Source: CAYVWB01 sp964455395 (GTDB lineage Bacteria > Desulfobacterota > Desulfovibrionia > Desulfovibrionales > Desulfovibrionaceae). From it: 64,000 nucleotides of DNA. Numbering within the stretch: position 1 is the first letter of the stretch; each line of letters opens with the position of its first letter. The translations under genes and the position numbers were made by a program. Below are positions 35,029 to 42,455 of this stretch, in pieces. The notes under the pieces were generated by a model that saw only the letters and a list, made by a program, of their open reading frames with translations, was not told the DNA's origin and did not search any database. The stretch is from assembly GCA_964455395.1 (NCBI GenBank), contig CAYVWB010000001.1:1-64000 (forward strand). Reading direction: 5' to 3'.

Positions 35029-35844
35029 ATGAATGACACCCCCCCCATTCTCATGGATGGCCTGGATGAAGAACTCGTCCAGGGGTTCTTCACCGACGTG
35101 GAGGAGAGCTTCTACCCGCAAGTCAGCCAAGCCATGGACTGCATCCGCGCCGGGGACGTGCTCCTGGGCGTGGACGGCCTCATGCGGCCGCTGCACACCA
35201 TCAAAGGCTCCGCGGCGTTCATCGGCTTCGCGGAGATATCCCACTTCACCCACAAGGTGGAGGATTTCCTCAAGGCCGTGCAGACAGGCGACCGGCCCGT
35301 GCGCGCCGTGGAGGACGCGGACCGCATTCTGCGCGCGGTGGACAAGGTCTTCAACCTGCTGGATCAAGCCCGCGCCGGCGAACCCCTGGACGCGGCGGGC
35401 CAAGCCGCCGTGCTGGAGGAGCTGACCGCAACCGCCGTGCGTCCGGCCGCGGCGCACGCCGGGGGCGCAGCGGAGGTCCTGCGCGTGGAGCTGCTCGCCG
35501 CGGCGCGGGAGTACGTCTGCGAACCGGTCACGGTGTTGCGGGTGCTGGCGGCGCGGGTCCATTTGCCGGCGCAGCATCAGCCCATCCTGCACGCTCTGGA
35601 AGCGCTGGATGACGGCGCGCGCGCCGCGCTGGATCTCTCCCTGGCGCGTACGCTCAACTCCACCACCTGGGGCGCGCTGCAGGCCGCGGCGCAGCGGTTG
35701 GATCTCGCGGTCTTCGGCATGGGCTCCTCCTGCCGCGCCACCTTCCACGCCTGGGGTTTCGACGCGTTCATCCGTGCGCATGACGACGAAGCCGCCTTCC
35801 TGGGTTCGCTGCAAGCCGCCGCCACTGTGCAGGCGGGGGGGTAG
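35029..35844 (+). CDS. Hpt-domain phosphotransfer protein
   Basis: 271 residues. The N-terminal 110 residues are an Hpt domain of the CheA P1 type with phospho-histidine H56 in PLHTIKGSAAFIG and downstream helix FTHKVEDFLKAVQTG. The remaining 150 residues are a mixed alpha/beta region that I do not recognise. No kinase domain is present. The next gene, two bases away, encodes a CheA-like kinase that lacks this histidine, so this protein is its probable substrate. The ATG has GGAG six bases upstream. Confidence 0.88.
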   Translation: MNDTPPILMDGLDEELVQGFFTDVEESFYPQVSQAMDCIRAGDVLLGVDGLMRPLHTIKGSAAFIGFAEISHFTHKVEDFLKAVQTGDRPVRAVEDADRILRAVDKVFNLLDQARAGEPLDAAGQAAVLEELTATAVRPAAAHAGGAAEVLRVELLAAAREYVCEPVTVLRVLAARVHLPAQHQPILHALEALDDGARAALDLSLARTLNSTTWGALQAAAQRLDLAVFGMGSSCRATFHAWGFDAFIRAHDDEAAFLGSLQAAATVQAGG

Positions 35845-35846
35845 CC

Positions 35847-37769
35847 ATGGATATGCGCGCAGCCGCTCATACTTGCCTGGAGTCGCTGGAGTCGCTGGTC
35901 CTGGAGTTGGAAGACGCCGCCTCGACCGCTTCCCCCGAAGCCCCGGCGCTGCGTCAGCGCATATTCAAGGCGTTGGGCCTGCGCGATCTGGAGGGCTGCG
36001 CGGGCGAAGCCATGCTCCTTCTGGACATGGTGGAGGATGGCGTCGTCCCCGTGGACCCGGCCTTGATCGACGCCATGCTCCATCTGGTGGAGGGGCAGCG
36101 GCGGGTGTTTTTCCACATCGCCGACGCGCTGGCGGGACCCGCCCGGAAACCGTCGCAGGCGGACGTTGCGCCATCCCTCTCGCCACAAACGCTGCAAGCG
36201 CCGCAATCGGGGCCTGCGCCGCGCGCTGTTTCTCCGAACGACGCGGACTCGGCCGCGGCGATGGAAGCCGTGCTCGCGTCTCACGAGGAAACGCCTGCCG
36301 GGAACGCGCAGGCAGCGGATGCATCCGTCGAGGATGCGCCGGCCGGAGCGGTCTCCACCGAACGCGGGCAGGGCGCCGCGCTTTCCGGGACGCTGAAGGA
36401 CCACGCCGGGGCCACGGAACCGGCCGGAGCCGGCGCGGCGTCGCTGGCGGCCGTCTCGAACCTGCCGGGCGCTGGGCGTCGGGAGAGCGCCGCGTTCCTG
36501 AAGGTGGACACCGTCAAGCTGGACGAGCTCATGGAGTCGGTCAAGGAGCTGCTCATCACCAACACGGTCATCGTGCAGCATCCAGCCATGCTCGGCGAGG
36601 CCATGAAGGAGCTCTACGCCACCGTGCTGGCGCAGAACCGCGTCATCCAGGACTTGCGGGACCATGTGGTGGACATCCGCCGCGTCGCCGTGAGCGGGCT
36701 GTTCAACCGCATGGGACGCTTGGCCCGAGAGACTGCCCACGGCGAAGGCAAACGCGTGGAGGTGCGCCTGGAAGGCCAGGAGGCGGAGCTGGACAAATCC
36801 ATGCTGGACCTCCTGGGCGACCCCATGACGCACCTCGTGCGCAACGCCGTGGACCACGGCCTGGAGCCGCCTGCGGACCGTGTGGAGGCGGGCAAGGACC
36901 CCGTGGGCGTGGTGACGTTCGCTGCGCGGGAAGAAGGCGGGGAGGTCGTCATCGAGATCCGCGATGACGGCCGGGGGTTGGACAGGACGCGCATTCTGGA
37001 AAAAGCGCGGGAGAAAGGGCTGCTGGAGGGGAAAGCGGGGGAGACCATGTCGGACGAGGCGATCTACGGGCTCATACTGAAACCGGGGTTCTCCACGGCC
37101 GACAAAGCCACTGCGTTGTCGGGTCGTGGCGTGGGCATGGACGTGGTGGCGCAGGCCATTCTCGCCATGCGCGGGGAGCTGGAGATCGCCTCCACCGCCG
37201 GCGCAGGCAGCGTCTTCACCATCCGGGCGCCAGCGAACCACGCCGCCACGGAGGGCATCGCCAGCGGGCTGGAGGTGGTGGTGGCCGGACAGCATTTCGT
37301 CATCCCGGCCAAGCACGTGGTGGAGATTCTCCGGCCGGGTCCGCACGAAGTGGCTTCCATGGTCAACCAGGGGGAGGTCATCAGCGTGCGCGGCAAGACG
37401 TATCCCATGGCGCGCATGGCGTTCGTCTTCCAGCTGGACTGTCGGCTGCACGACCCGAAGCGCTGTCTTGCGCTGCTGGTGGAATCGGGCGGACGCCGCA
37501 AGGCCTTGCTGGTGGACGACGTGGTGGGCGAACAGCAAGTGGTGGTGCGCACCTTCGAGGGATTTTCCAAGCTCTTCGACGTCAGCCTCTTTTCGGGGAT
37601 GGCGCTTATTGGCGACAAGATTTCCGTGGTGGTCAACCTGGAGGCCTTCTTCGTGGAGTCCGACCGCGACAACCGCCACGCGTGGTGTTCCTTCAACATC
37701 TGCAACACGCCACGGAGCGCGACGGATGCCGTGTGCGCCCCGAAGGAGGATGACCATGCCTGCGCCTGA
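35847..37769 (+). CDS. CheA-like histidine kinase lacking its own phospho-histidine
   Basis: 640 residues. The first 95 residues resemble a CheA P1 domain, but the segment that should hold the phosphorylated histidine and the KGSA motif is missing: IFKA runs straight into LGLRDLEGCAGEAMLLLDMV. A low-complexity linker (about 100-215), a P3 dimerisation domain, a P4 ATPase domain (HLVRNAVDHGLE, DDGRGLD, LSGRGVGMD) and a CheW-like P5 domain follow. It would have to phosphorylate another protein, most likely the Hpt protein encoded just upstream. It shares a 14-base overlap with the HD-GYP gene. Confidence 0.88.
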   Translation: MDMRAAAHTCLESLESLVLELEDAASTASPEAPALRQRIFKALGLRDLEGCAGEAMLLLDMVEDGVVPVDPALIDAMLHLVEGQRRVFFHIADALAGPARKPSQADVAPSLSPQTLQAPQSGPAPRAVSPNDADSAAAMEAVLASHEETPAGNAQAADASVEDAPAGAVSTERGQGAALSGTLKDHAGATEPAGAGAASLAAVSNLPGAGRRESAAFLKVDTVKLDELMESVKELLITNTVIVQHPAMLGEAMKELYATVLAQNRVIQDLRDHVVDIRRVAVSGLFNRMGRLARETAHGEGKRVEVRLEGQEAELDKSMLDLLGDPMTHLVRNAVDHGLEPPADRVEAGKDPVGVVTFAAREEGGEVVIEIRDDGRGLDRTRILEKAREKGLLEGKAGETMSDEAIYGLILKPGFSTADKATALSGRGVGMDVVAQAILAMRGELEIASTAGAGSVFTIRAPANHAATEGIASGLEVVVAGQHFVIPAKHVVEILRPGPHEVASMVNQGEVISVRGKTYPMARMAFVFQLDCRLHDPKRCLALLVESGGRRKALLVDDVVGEQQVVVRTFEGFSKLFDVSLFSGMALIGDKISVVVNLEAFFVESDRDNRHAWCSFNICNTPRSATDAVCAPKEDDHACA

Positions 37770-38553
37770 AGACGCATCCCTCGCGTACGCGCAGATGCGA
37801 CGCTACGCCGAGGATCTGGCCTACGCCGTGGAGGGCATGAAACACGCCATGGATTCCCTGGAGGAAGCCTACCTGGACACGGTGCATCGCCTGGCGCTGG
37901 CCGTGGAGTACAAGGACGAGGAGACCGGCGCGCACGTGGTGCGGCTTTCGCGCTACACCGAACTGCTGGCGCAGGCGTGGGGGCTGGACGAGGCCTTCTG
38001 CCGGCGCGCGCTCTTTGCGGCGCCCATGCACGATGTGGGCAAGATCGGCATCCCCGACAGCATCCTGCTGAAACCCGGCCCCCTGACGACGGAGGAGTTC
38101 GCGGTGATGAAGACGCACCCTGTCATCGGCGCGCGGATTCTGGCTCGGTCTCGTTCTCCCATCATCCGCATGGCGGAGGCCATCGCCGCCACCCACCACG
38201 AGAAATACGACGGTTCTGGCTATCCGCACGGGACGGCCGGCCGCGCCATTCCCATCGAAGGCCGTCTTGTCGCCATCGCCGACGTCTTCGACGCGCTCAC
38301 CACCCGCCGTCCCTACAAGGAAGCCTTCAGCGTGGCGAAGTCATTGGACATCATGCGCGAGGGCAGGGGCGTCCACTTCGACCCGCTCCTGCTGGACTGC
38401 TTCTTCGATGTCATGGATCAGGTGCTCGACGTCAAAGCGGAAGTCGAATCGACGCCCGACGGCGCGCTGGCGGACTACGCCTGCGCAACGTGGCGTCTCC
38501 ACTGCGAATGCGAGGAACGCCTCACGGCCTCGCTGGAAGGAGAACTCCCATGA
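37756..38553 (+). CDS. HD-GYP domain protein (probable cyclic-di-GMP phosphodiesterase)
   Basis: 265 residues. A short N-terminal coiled region leads into an HD-GYP domain with metal ligands H60, H92-D93 (MHDVGKIGIPD), H121 and H147-H148, and the signature GYP at 155-157 (YDGSGYPHG). HD-GYP enzymes hydrolyse cyclic di-GMP. There is no receiver domain; control may come from contact with other products of the operon. The ATG at 37756 lies within the end of the CheA-like gene and has AAGGAGG upstream. Confidence 0.9.
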   Translation: MPAPEDASLAYAQMRRYAEDLAYAVEGMKHAMDSLEEAYLDTVHRLALAVEYKDEETGAHVVRLSRYTELLAQAWGLDEAFCRRALFAAPMHDVGKIGIPDSILLKPGPLTTEEFAVMKTHPVIGARILARSRSPIIRMAEAIAATHHEKYDGSGYPHGTAGRAIPIEGRLVAIADVFDALTTRRPYKEAFSVAKSLDIMREGRGVHFDPLLLDCFFDVMDQVLDVKAEVESTPDGALADYACATWRLHCECEERLTASLEGELP

Positions 38554-38795
38554 TGACAAGACGGCAACGGTGCGAGCCCTTCCGCGACGCCAGCGACGAG
38601 GCGCTGGACCACCTGCGGTTTCACCACGACATGAACAACGTGCTCTCCACCATTCTGGGCAACGCCGAGCTCATCCTCCAGGGCGATTTGCGTGACGAGG
38701 CCCTCTTGGAGGGGGTGGAGCGCATCTACATCGCGAGTCTGCGCGCTCACGCCCTGGTGGAGACGCTGCGCCACGAACGCAACCACGAGAAGTGA
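38550..38795 (+). CDS. Short stand-alone histidine-box (DHp-like) protein
   Basis: 81 residues. RFHHDMNNVLSTILGNAELIL closely resembles the phospho-accepting helix of HDFNN-type kinases, with H26 at the phosphorylation position followed by D27-M-N-N. The remaining 40 residues could form the second DHp helix. There is no ATP-binding domain. It may accept phosphate from, or compete with, the kinases of the operon. The start overlaps the HD-GYP stop by four bases and has GGAAGGAG; a second ATG follows immediately. Confidence 0.7.
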   Translation: MMTRRQRCEPFRDASDEALDHLRFHHDMNNVLSTILGNAELILQGDLRDEALLEGVERIYIASLRAHALVETLRHERNHEK

Positions 38796-38797
38796 AT

Positions 38798-38834
38798 GCG
38801 CCCCGCCTCCGGGGGGGACCGGGAGACGGGGCGC
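38798..38834. terminator. GC-rich hairpin between convergent operons
   Basis: GCGCCCCGCCTCC and GGAGACGGGGCGC pair over 13 bases with one mismatch, enclosing an 11-base loop. It starts three bases after the last stop of the plus-strand signalling operon and lies about 40 bases beyond the minus-strand metallo-hydrolase stop, so it could end both transcripts. No U tract follows on either strand, which lowers confidence. Confidence 0.45.
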
Positions 38835-38875
38835 CGAAGCAGGGAATGCCTCCCCGCGCAATCAATCCACGATCG

Positions 38876-39601
38876 CTAGCCGATGGTCTTGCCGGCGAGG
38901 CTCAGCTCGTGCAGGGGCAACACGTGGGCGCCGTCTTCCCGCAGTTGTTTGAGGGCTTGTGCAGCGTCATAAGCCTGGAAGGCGTTGCAGTGCACTCCGG
39001 GGCACACGGCGGGGCCGCTTTCCGGGAAGTTCTCCGCGTTGCAGCACATGCCGGCGATGACCACGGGGCCCTCGGCCGTCTCCACACGCACGGCCTGGCT
39101 GCCCGGGGTGTGGCCGGGTGTTGCCAGCAGGGTGAGGCCGGGGAGTATCTCCGCATCCCCTTCCACGGCGCGCACGTCCAGATCCTCCACGAAGGCGGGT
39201 TCGTAGCGGTAGTCCAGGGGGTGCGGCGCAAGACACGCATCCAGTTCCGCTTTCTGGACGTAGATGGGGGTCTTCTCGAACAGGGGGTTGTTGCCGCAGT
39301 GGTCGTCGTGGAGGTGGGTGTTGATGACGAGGTCGATGTCCTCCACGGTCAAGCCGTGTTCCTTCAGGGCGTCTTCCAGAAACTGTGCGGTGAGGCCCGT
39401 CTCTGTGGTGAATTCCTCAGGGGTGACGAAGTCTTCCAGGCCGGTGTCCACCAGCGCGATGCGGCCCTCGCCGTTGGTTTCACGCAGAAGGAAAGCCCAC
39501 ATGGGCAGCCAGATGCGTTTGCCGTAGCCGCGCTGGTAGGTCATGATACCCTGGTCCACATTGCGAACGCCGACGAGCAGCGGCGTGATGGTGAAAGGCA
39601 T
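38876..39601 (-). CDS. Metallo-beta-lactamase-fold hydrolase (lactonase-like), atypical metal site
   Basis: 241 residues with the fold of the N-acyl-homoserine-lactonase-like family. The metal motif H96-LH98-DD100-H101 (NTHLHDDH) and H164 (TPGHTPGS) are present. The bridging aspartate expected directly after the glycine in the next block is replaced (IAGMCCNAE, residues 182-190), so the second metal ligand may be a cysteine or absent. A CPGVHC segment adds more cysteines. The substrate is unknown; its place at the end of the sulfide operon suggests sulfur chemistry rather than quorum signals. AGGAG precedes the ATG by six bases. Confidence 0.8.
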   Translation of the reverse strand: MPFTITPLLVGVRNVDQGIMTYQRGYGKRIWLPMWAFLLRETNGEGRIALVDTGLEDFVTPEEFTTETGLTAQFLEDALKEHGLTVEDIDLVINTHLHDDHCGNNPLFEKTPIYVQKAELDACLAPHPLDYRYEPAFVEDLDVRAVEGDAEILPGLTLLATPGHTPGSQAVRVETAEGPVVIAGMCCNAENFPESGPAVCPGVHCNAFQAYDAAQALKQLREDGAHVLPLHELSLAGKTIG

Positions 39602-39671
39602 GGCGCGCTCCTGAGAGGGCTCTGCGGCGAAGGATGCGACGTGGGGCCGGGTTCTTCGCCTTGGGTTGTGT

Positions 39672-40052
39672 CTAGAAGGAGAAGACCTTGGCGTCTTCAG
39701 CCATGTCGATGAGGTTCGCTTCGCCGCGCAAGGCCACGCCTTCGGGCAATGGGGCGGCGGGGGAAAGCCGGGCGCGTGCGCTCTTTTTCTCGAAGACGAT
39801 GCCCACGCCGGCTTTGCGCAGGAAGTCCAGCAAGGTGTCTATCTCGTCGCGTGGGGGCGTGGGCAGGGACTCCCTTACGCGGGGGCTCATCCTGCGCGCC
39901 AGGGTCACGGCGTCGTCCAGCAGAAAAAGCGTCACGCGGCGGCCTTTGAGCGCTGCCAGCTTGGCCAGCCGCAGGCACTGGCGCACCCGCGCCGCGCCGG
40001 CTTCGCCCCGTTCGAGGTCGCCATGGGTCAGCATGAAGAGGTAGGTGTGCAT
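39672..40052 (-). CDS. DsrE-family-like small protein
   Basis: 126 residues with the alpha/beta pattern of the DsrE/TusD fold: TYLFMLTHGDLERGEAGAAR, a KLAALKGRRVTLFLLDDAV strand-helix pair and a DTLLDFLRKAGVGIVF segment. DsrE proteins carry or relay sulfur, but the cysteine usually found near the last segment is absent here (VGIVFEKKSAR). It may therefore be a structural or binding variant. Its gene is 21 bases past the kinase stop in the sulfide operon and has AAGGGAG before the ATG. Confidence 0.72.
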   Translation of the reverse strand: MHTYLFMLTHGDLERGEAGAARVRQCLRLAKLAALKGRRVTLFLLDDAVTLARRMSPRVRESLPTPPRDEIDTLLDFLRKAGVGIVFEKKSARARLSPAAPLPEGVALRGEANLIDMAEDAKVFSF

Positions 40053-40073
40053 GGCTGTGCTCCCTTGCGCGGT

Positions 40074-42455
40074 TCAGCGCCGCGTCGCAGCGACGGGGAG
40101 CCGGATGTGGAAGCTGGCCCCGCCGGTTTCGTTGTTGTTGACGTACACGCCGCCGCCGTATTCCTTGACGATGCCGTAGCTGATGGACAGGCCCAGGCCC
40201 GTGCCTTTGCCCACTTGTTTGGTGGTGAAGAACGGCTCGAAGATCTTGGGGGCCAGCTCGGCTGGCACGCCCACGCCCGTGTCGCTGATGCGCACGGTGA
40301 CGAACTCCTTGTTCGCCAAGGTCTTGATGGTGATGCGTCGCAGCAGCTCGCCGGCGTGTTCGCCCCGTCGTTCGGCCCGTTCCTCAATGGCGTCGCGCGC
40401 GTTGATGAGGAAGTTGATGAAGACTTGCTCCATGCGGTTGGATTCGCACCGCGCCGGGGGGAGCTTTTCCGCCAGCTCCCACGCCACTTCGATGTTGCGC
40501 ACGGCGAGCTGCTGGCTGAAGAACTCGAAGGACCGCACGATGACGGCGTTCAGGTCCACGGCTTCCAGCTCCGGCGCGGCTTTGCGGCCGAACTCGCGCA
40601 TGTGGTCGATGATCTTCACGGCGCGTTCGATCTGCTGACTGACCATGGTCGTCAACCGCTCCAGGAGCGCCACGTCCGGGACTTCGCCGCGGTCCACCCG
40701 GCGCTTCACCAGGTCCACGCTGGTCTGGATGACGCTGAGCGGCTGGTTGATCTCGTGGGCGACGCCTGTGGCCATCTCGCCCAGGGTCGCCATCTTGCTC
40801 GCTTGGATGAGCTGCTGTTCGGCTTCCAGCCGGGTGGTGATGTCCGTGGTGGTGACCAGATAGACGGCGTGGTCGAAGAACGTGGAGGGCGAGACGCTGA
40901 TGGAGACGTAAAAGCGCCGGCCGGACTTGTTGCGATGGCGGGCCTGGTCCATGGCGCCGGTTTCACGCAAGCTCTTGAGGAACTCGTGCTCCGCGCCGTC
41001 CACGAAGTGTTCCGCGCCGCTGTCCACGAAGAGCTCCAGAAAGGACATGGTCGTGAGCTCGGACTTGTCGTAGCCGTAAGCCAGCAGGGCGCTGCGGTTG
41101 CAGTCCAGGATGGAGAGGTCGGCTTCGTCCAGCACGAAGACGGAGCTGGGGATGTTGTTGAAGATGTCGCAGTACTTCATCTCGGAGCGTTTGAGCTCGC
41201 GTTCCAGCTCCTTGCGCTCGGTGATGTCCAGACACATCTCCATGGCCGCCACCAGTTCGCCCTCCGGGCTGTAGACGGGAGCCGTCCGCACGATCCAGGA
41301 CGCGCTGGAGCCGTCCTTGTAGCAGCCGCTTTCCTCCGTGGTCTGGGGCAGGCCCGTCTCGAAGGTCTTCTCCACGGGGCAATCCGGGCACGGGGTGTCG
41401 CGGTTCTTGTAGGCTTTGTAGCAGTACTCGCCCGGCGTGGCGGAGAAGCGTTCGCTGAAGGCGCGGTTGTACCGCAGGAGCTCGAAGTTGCGGTTTTGCA
41501 CGGTGATGAAGCAGGGCGCGCCTTCAAAAAGATCCTGATAGTGATCCATCTGCACGGCGAGCTGCTCGTTCTTGGCGAGGAGGTCGCGGCCCATGGCGTG
41601 CACGGCCTCCACGAGCTGACCCATCTCGTCCGAAACGCGCTGGCCGGCAGCCGGGGGCGGCGCCGGGGGCGTTTCCCCTCTGGAGAAGACGGCGGCGTCG
41701 CGCACCAGCGTGCGGATGGGCCGGTTGATGAGACGGTGGGTGAGCGCCGTGAGCCCCGCGCAGAGCAGCAGAAAGAGCGCCAAAGCGAGATAGGCGGAGT
41801 GCTTCTTGAAGTCCGAAACGCCTTGGCTGGCGGCTTGCATGCCGAAGGTGAGGTCCAGCACGCCGAGGATTTTTTCGTCCGGGTGATGGTCGTGACATGC
41901 TGCGGCGGCAGAGCAACCGGGCTGGTTGGGAATGGCCGCCGTGAGGCTGAAGCGGCCGTTTTCGAGGTCGCTGCGGCTGGGCGGGCCATCGCTGTCGTAG
42001 AGCCGGTCCGCTAGGGGGGGCGTCAGGGAGGGCGTGGGGCTGGCGTGGCAGCTCTGGCACAAGGCGGCGTCCATGGCCACTGTCTCCCCCACGGCCACGC
42101 CCTCGCCGCTGGCGAACATCACGCGGCCGTCCTTGTTGATGACGCGCACCGCATGCAGCAGTTCCAGTTCGCTCGTGTCGTCCACGATGGCGGCGATGCT
42201 GTCGCGCGCGTTCAGCAGCATGGCGTGCTCCAGCCCCAACCGGATGGTCTCGCCGATACGCTCGGCGTTCACCGTGAACTGCTCCCAGGTCATCCGCTCC
42301 TGGTATTCGATGCGGTACAGAGACCACACGAAAATGCTGCCGAAGACCATCCCCGCGATGGGAATGACGATCTTCAGGATGAGCCGGCGGCGCACCGCTT
42401 CCACGCCGGCGTGCAGCATGCGCAGCTGCCTGGCGAGGATCGGGGGGAGCGTCAC
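40074..42455 (-). CDS. Haem-motif PAS sensor histidine kinase of the sulfide operon
   Basis: 793 residues. A transmembrane helix (25-45), a periplasmic region with haem-type motif C133-QSC-H137 and a second C181-X5-C187-H188, a second helix (222-239) and a HAMP-like segment precede two PAS domains. The first PAS has a cysteine cluster (GEYCYKAYKNRD, then TPCPDCP) similar to that in the kinase at 29495. The core has H567 in TGVAHEINQPLSVI and an HATPase domain (NFLINARDAIEE, GKGTGLGLSISYGIV). The start is a GTG at 42455 overlapping the upstream stop and preceded by GGAGG. A sulfide- or redox-linked signal is plausible from context. Confidence 0.88.
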   Translation of the reverse strand: MTLPPILARQLRMLHAGVEAVRRRLILKIVIPIAGMVFGSIFVWSLYRIEYQERMTWEQFTVNAERIGETIRLGLEHAMLLNARDSIAAIVDDTSELELLHAVRVINKDGRVMFASGEGVAVGETVAMDAALCQSCHASPTPSLTPPLADRLYDSDGPPSRSDLENGRFSLTAAIPNQPGCSAAAACHDHHPDEKILGVLDLTFGMQAASQGVSDFKKHSAYLALALFLLLCAGLTALTHRLINRPIRTLVRDAAVFSRGETPPAPPPAAGQRVSDEMGQLVEAVHAMGRDLLAKNEQLAVQMDHYQDLFEGAPCFITVQNRNFELLRYNRAFSERFSATPGEYCYKAYKNRDTPCPDCPVEKTFETGLPQTTEESGCYKDGSSASWIVRTAPVYSPEGELVAAMEMCLDITERKELERELKRSEMKYCDIFNNIPSSVFVLDEADLSILDCNRSALLAYGYDKSELTTMSFLELFVDSGAEHFVDGAEHEFLKSLRETGAMDQARHRNKSGRRFYVSISVSPSTFFDHAVYLVTTTDITTRLEAEQQLIQASKMATLGEMATGVAHEINQPLSVIQTSVDLVKRRVDRGEVPDVALLERLTTMVSQQIERAVKIIDHMREFGRKAAPELEAVDLNAVIVRSFEFFSQQLAVRNIEVAWELAEKLPPARCESNRMEQVFINFLINARDAIEERAERRGEHAGELLRRITIKTLANKEFVTVRISDTGVGVPAELAPKIFEPFFTTKQVGKGTGLGLSISYGIVKEYGGGVYVNNNETGGASFHIRLPVAATRR

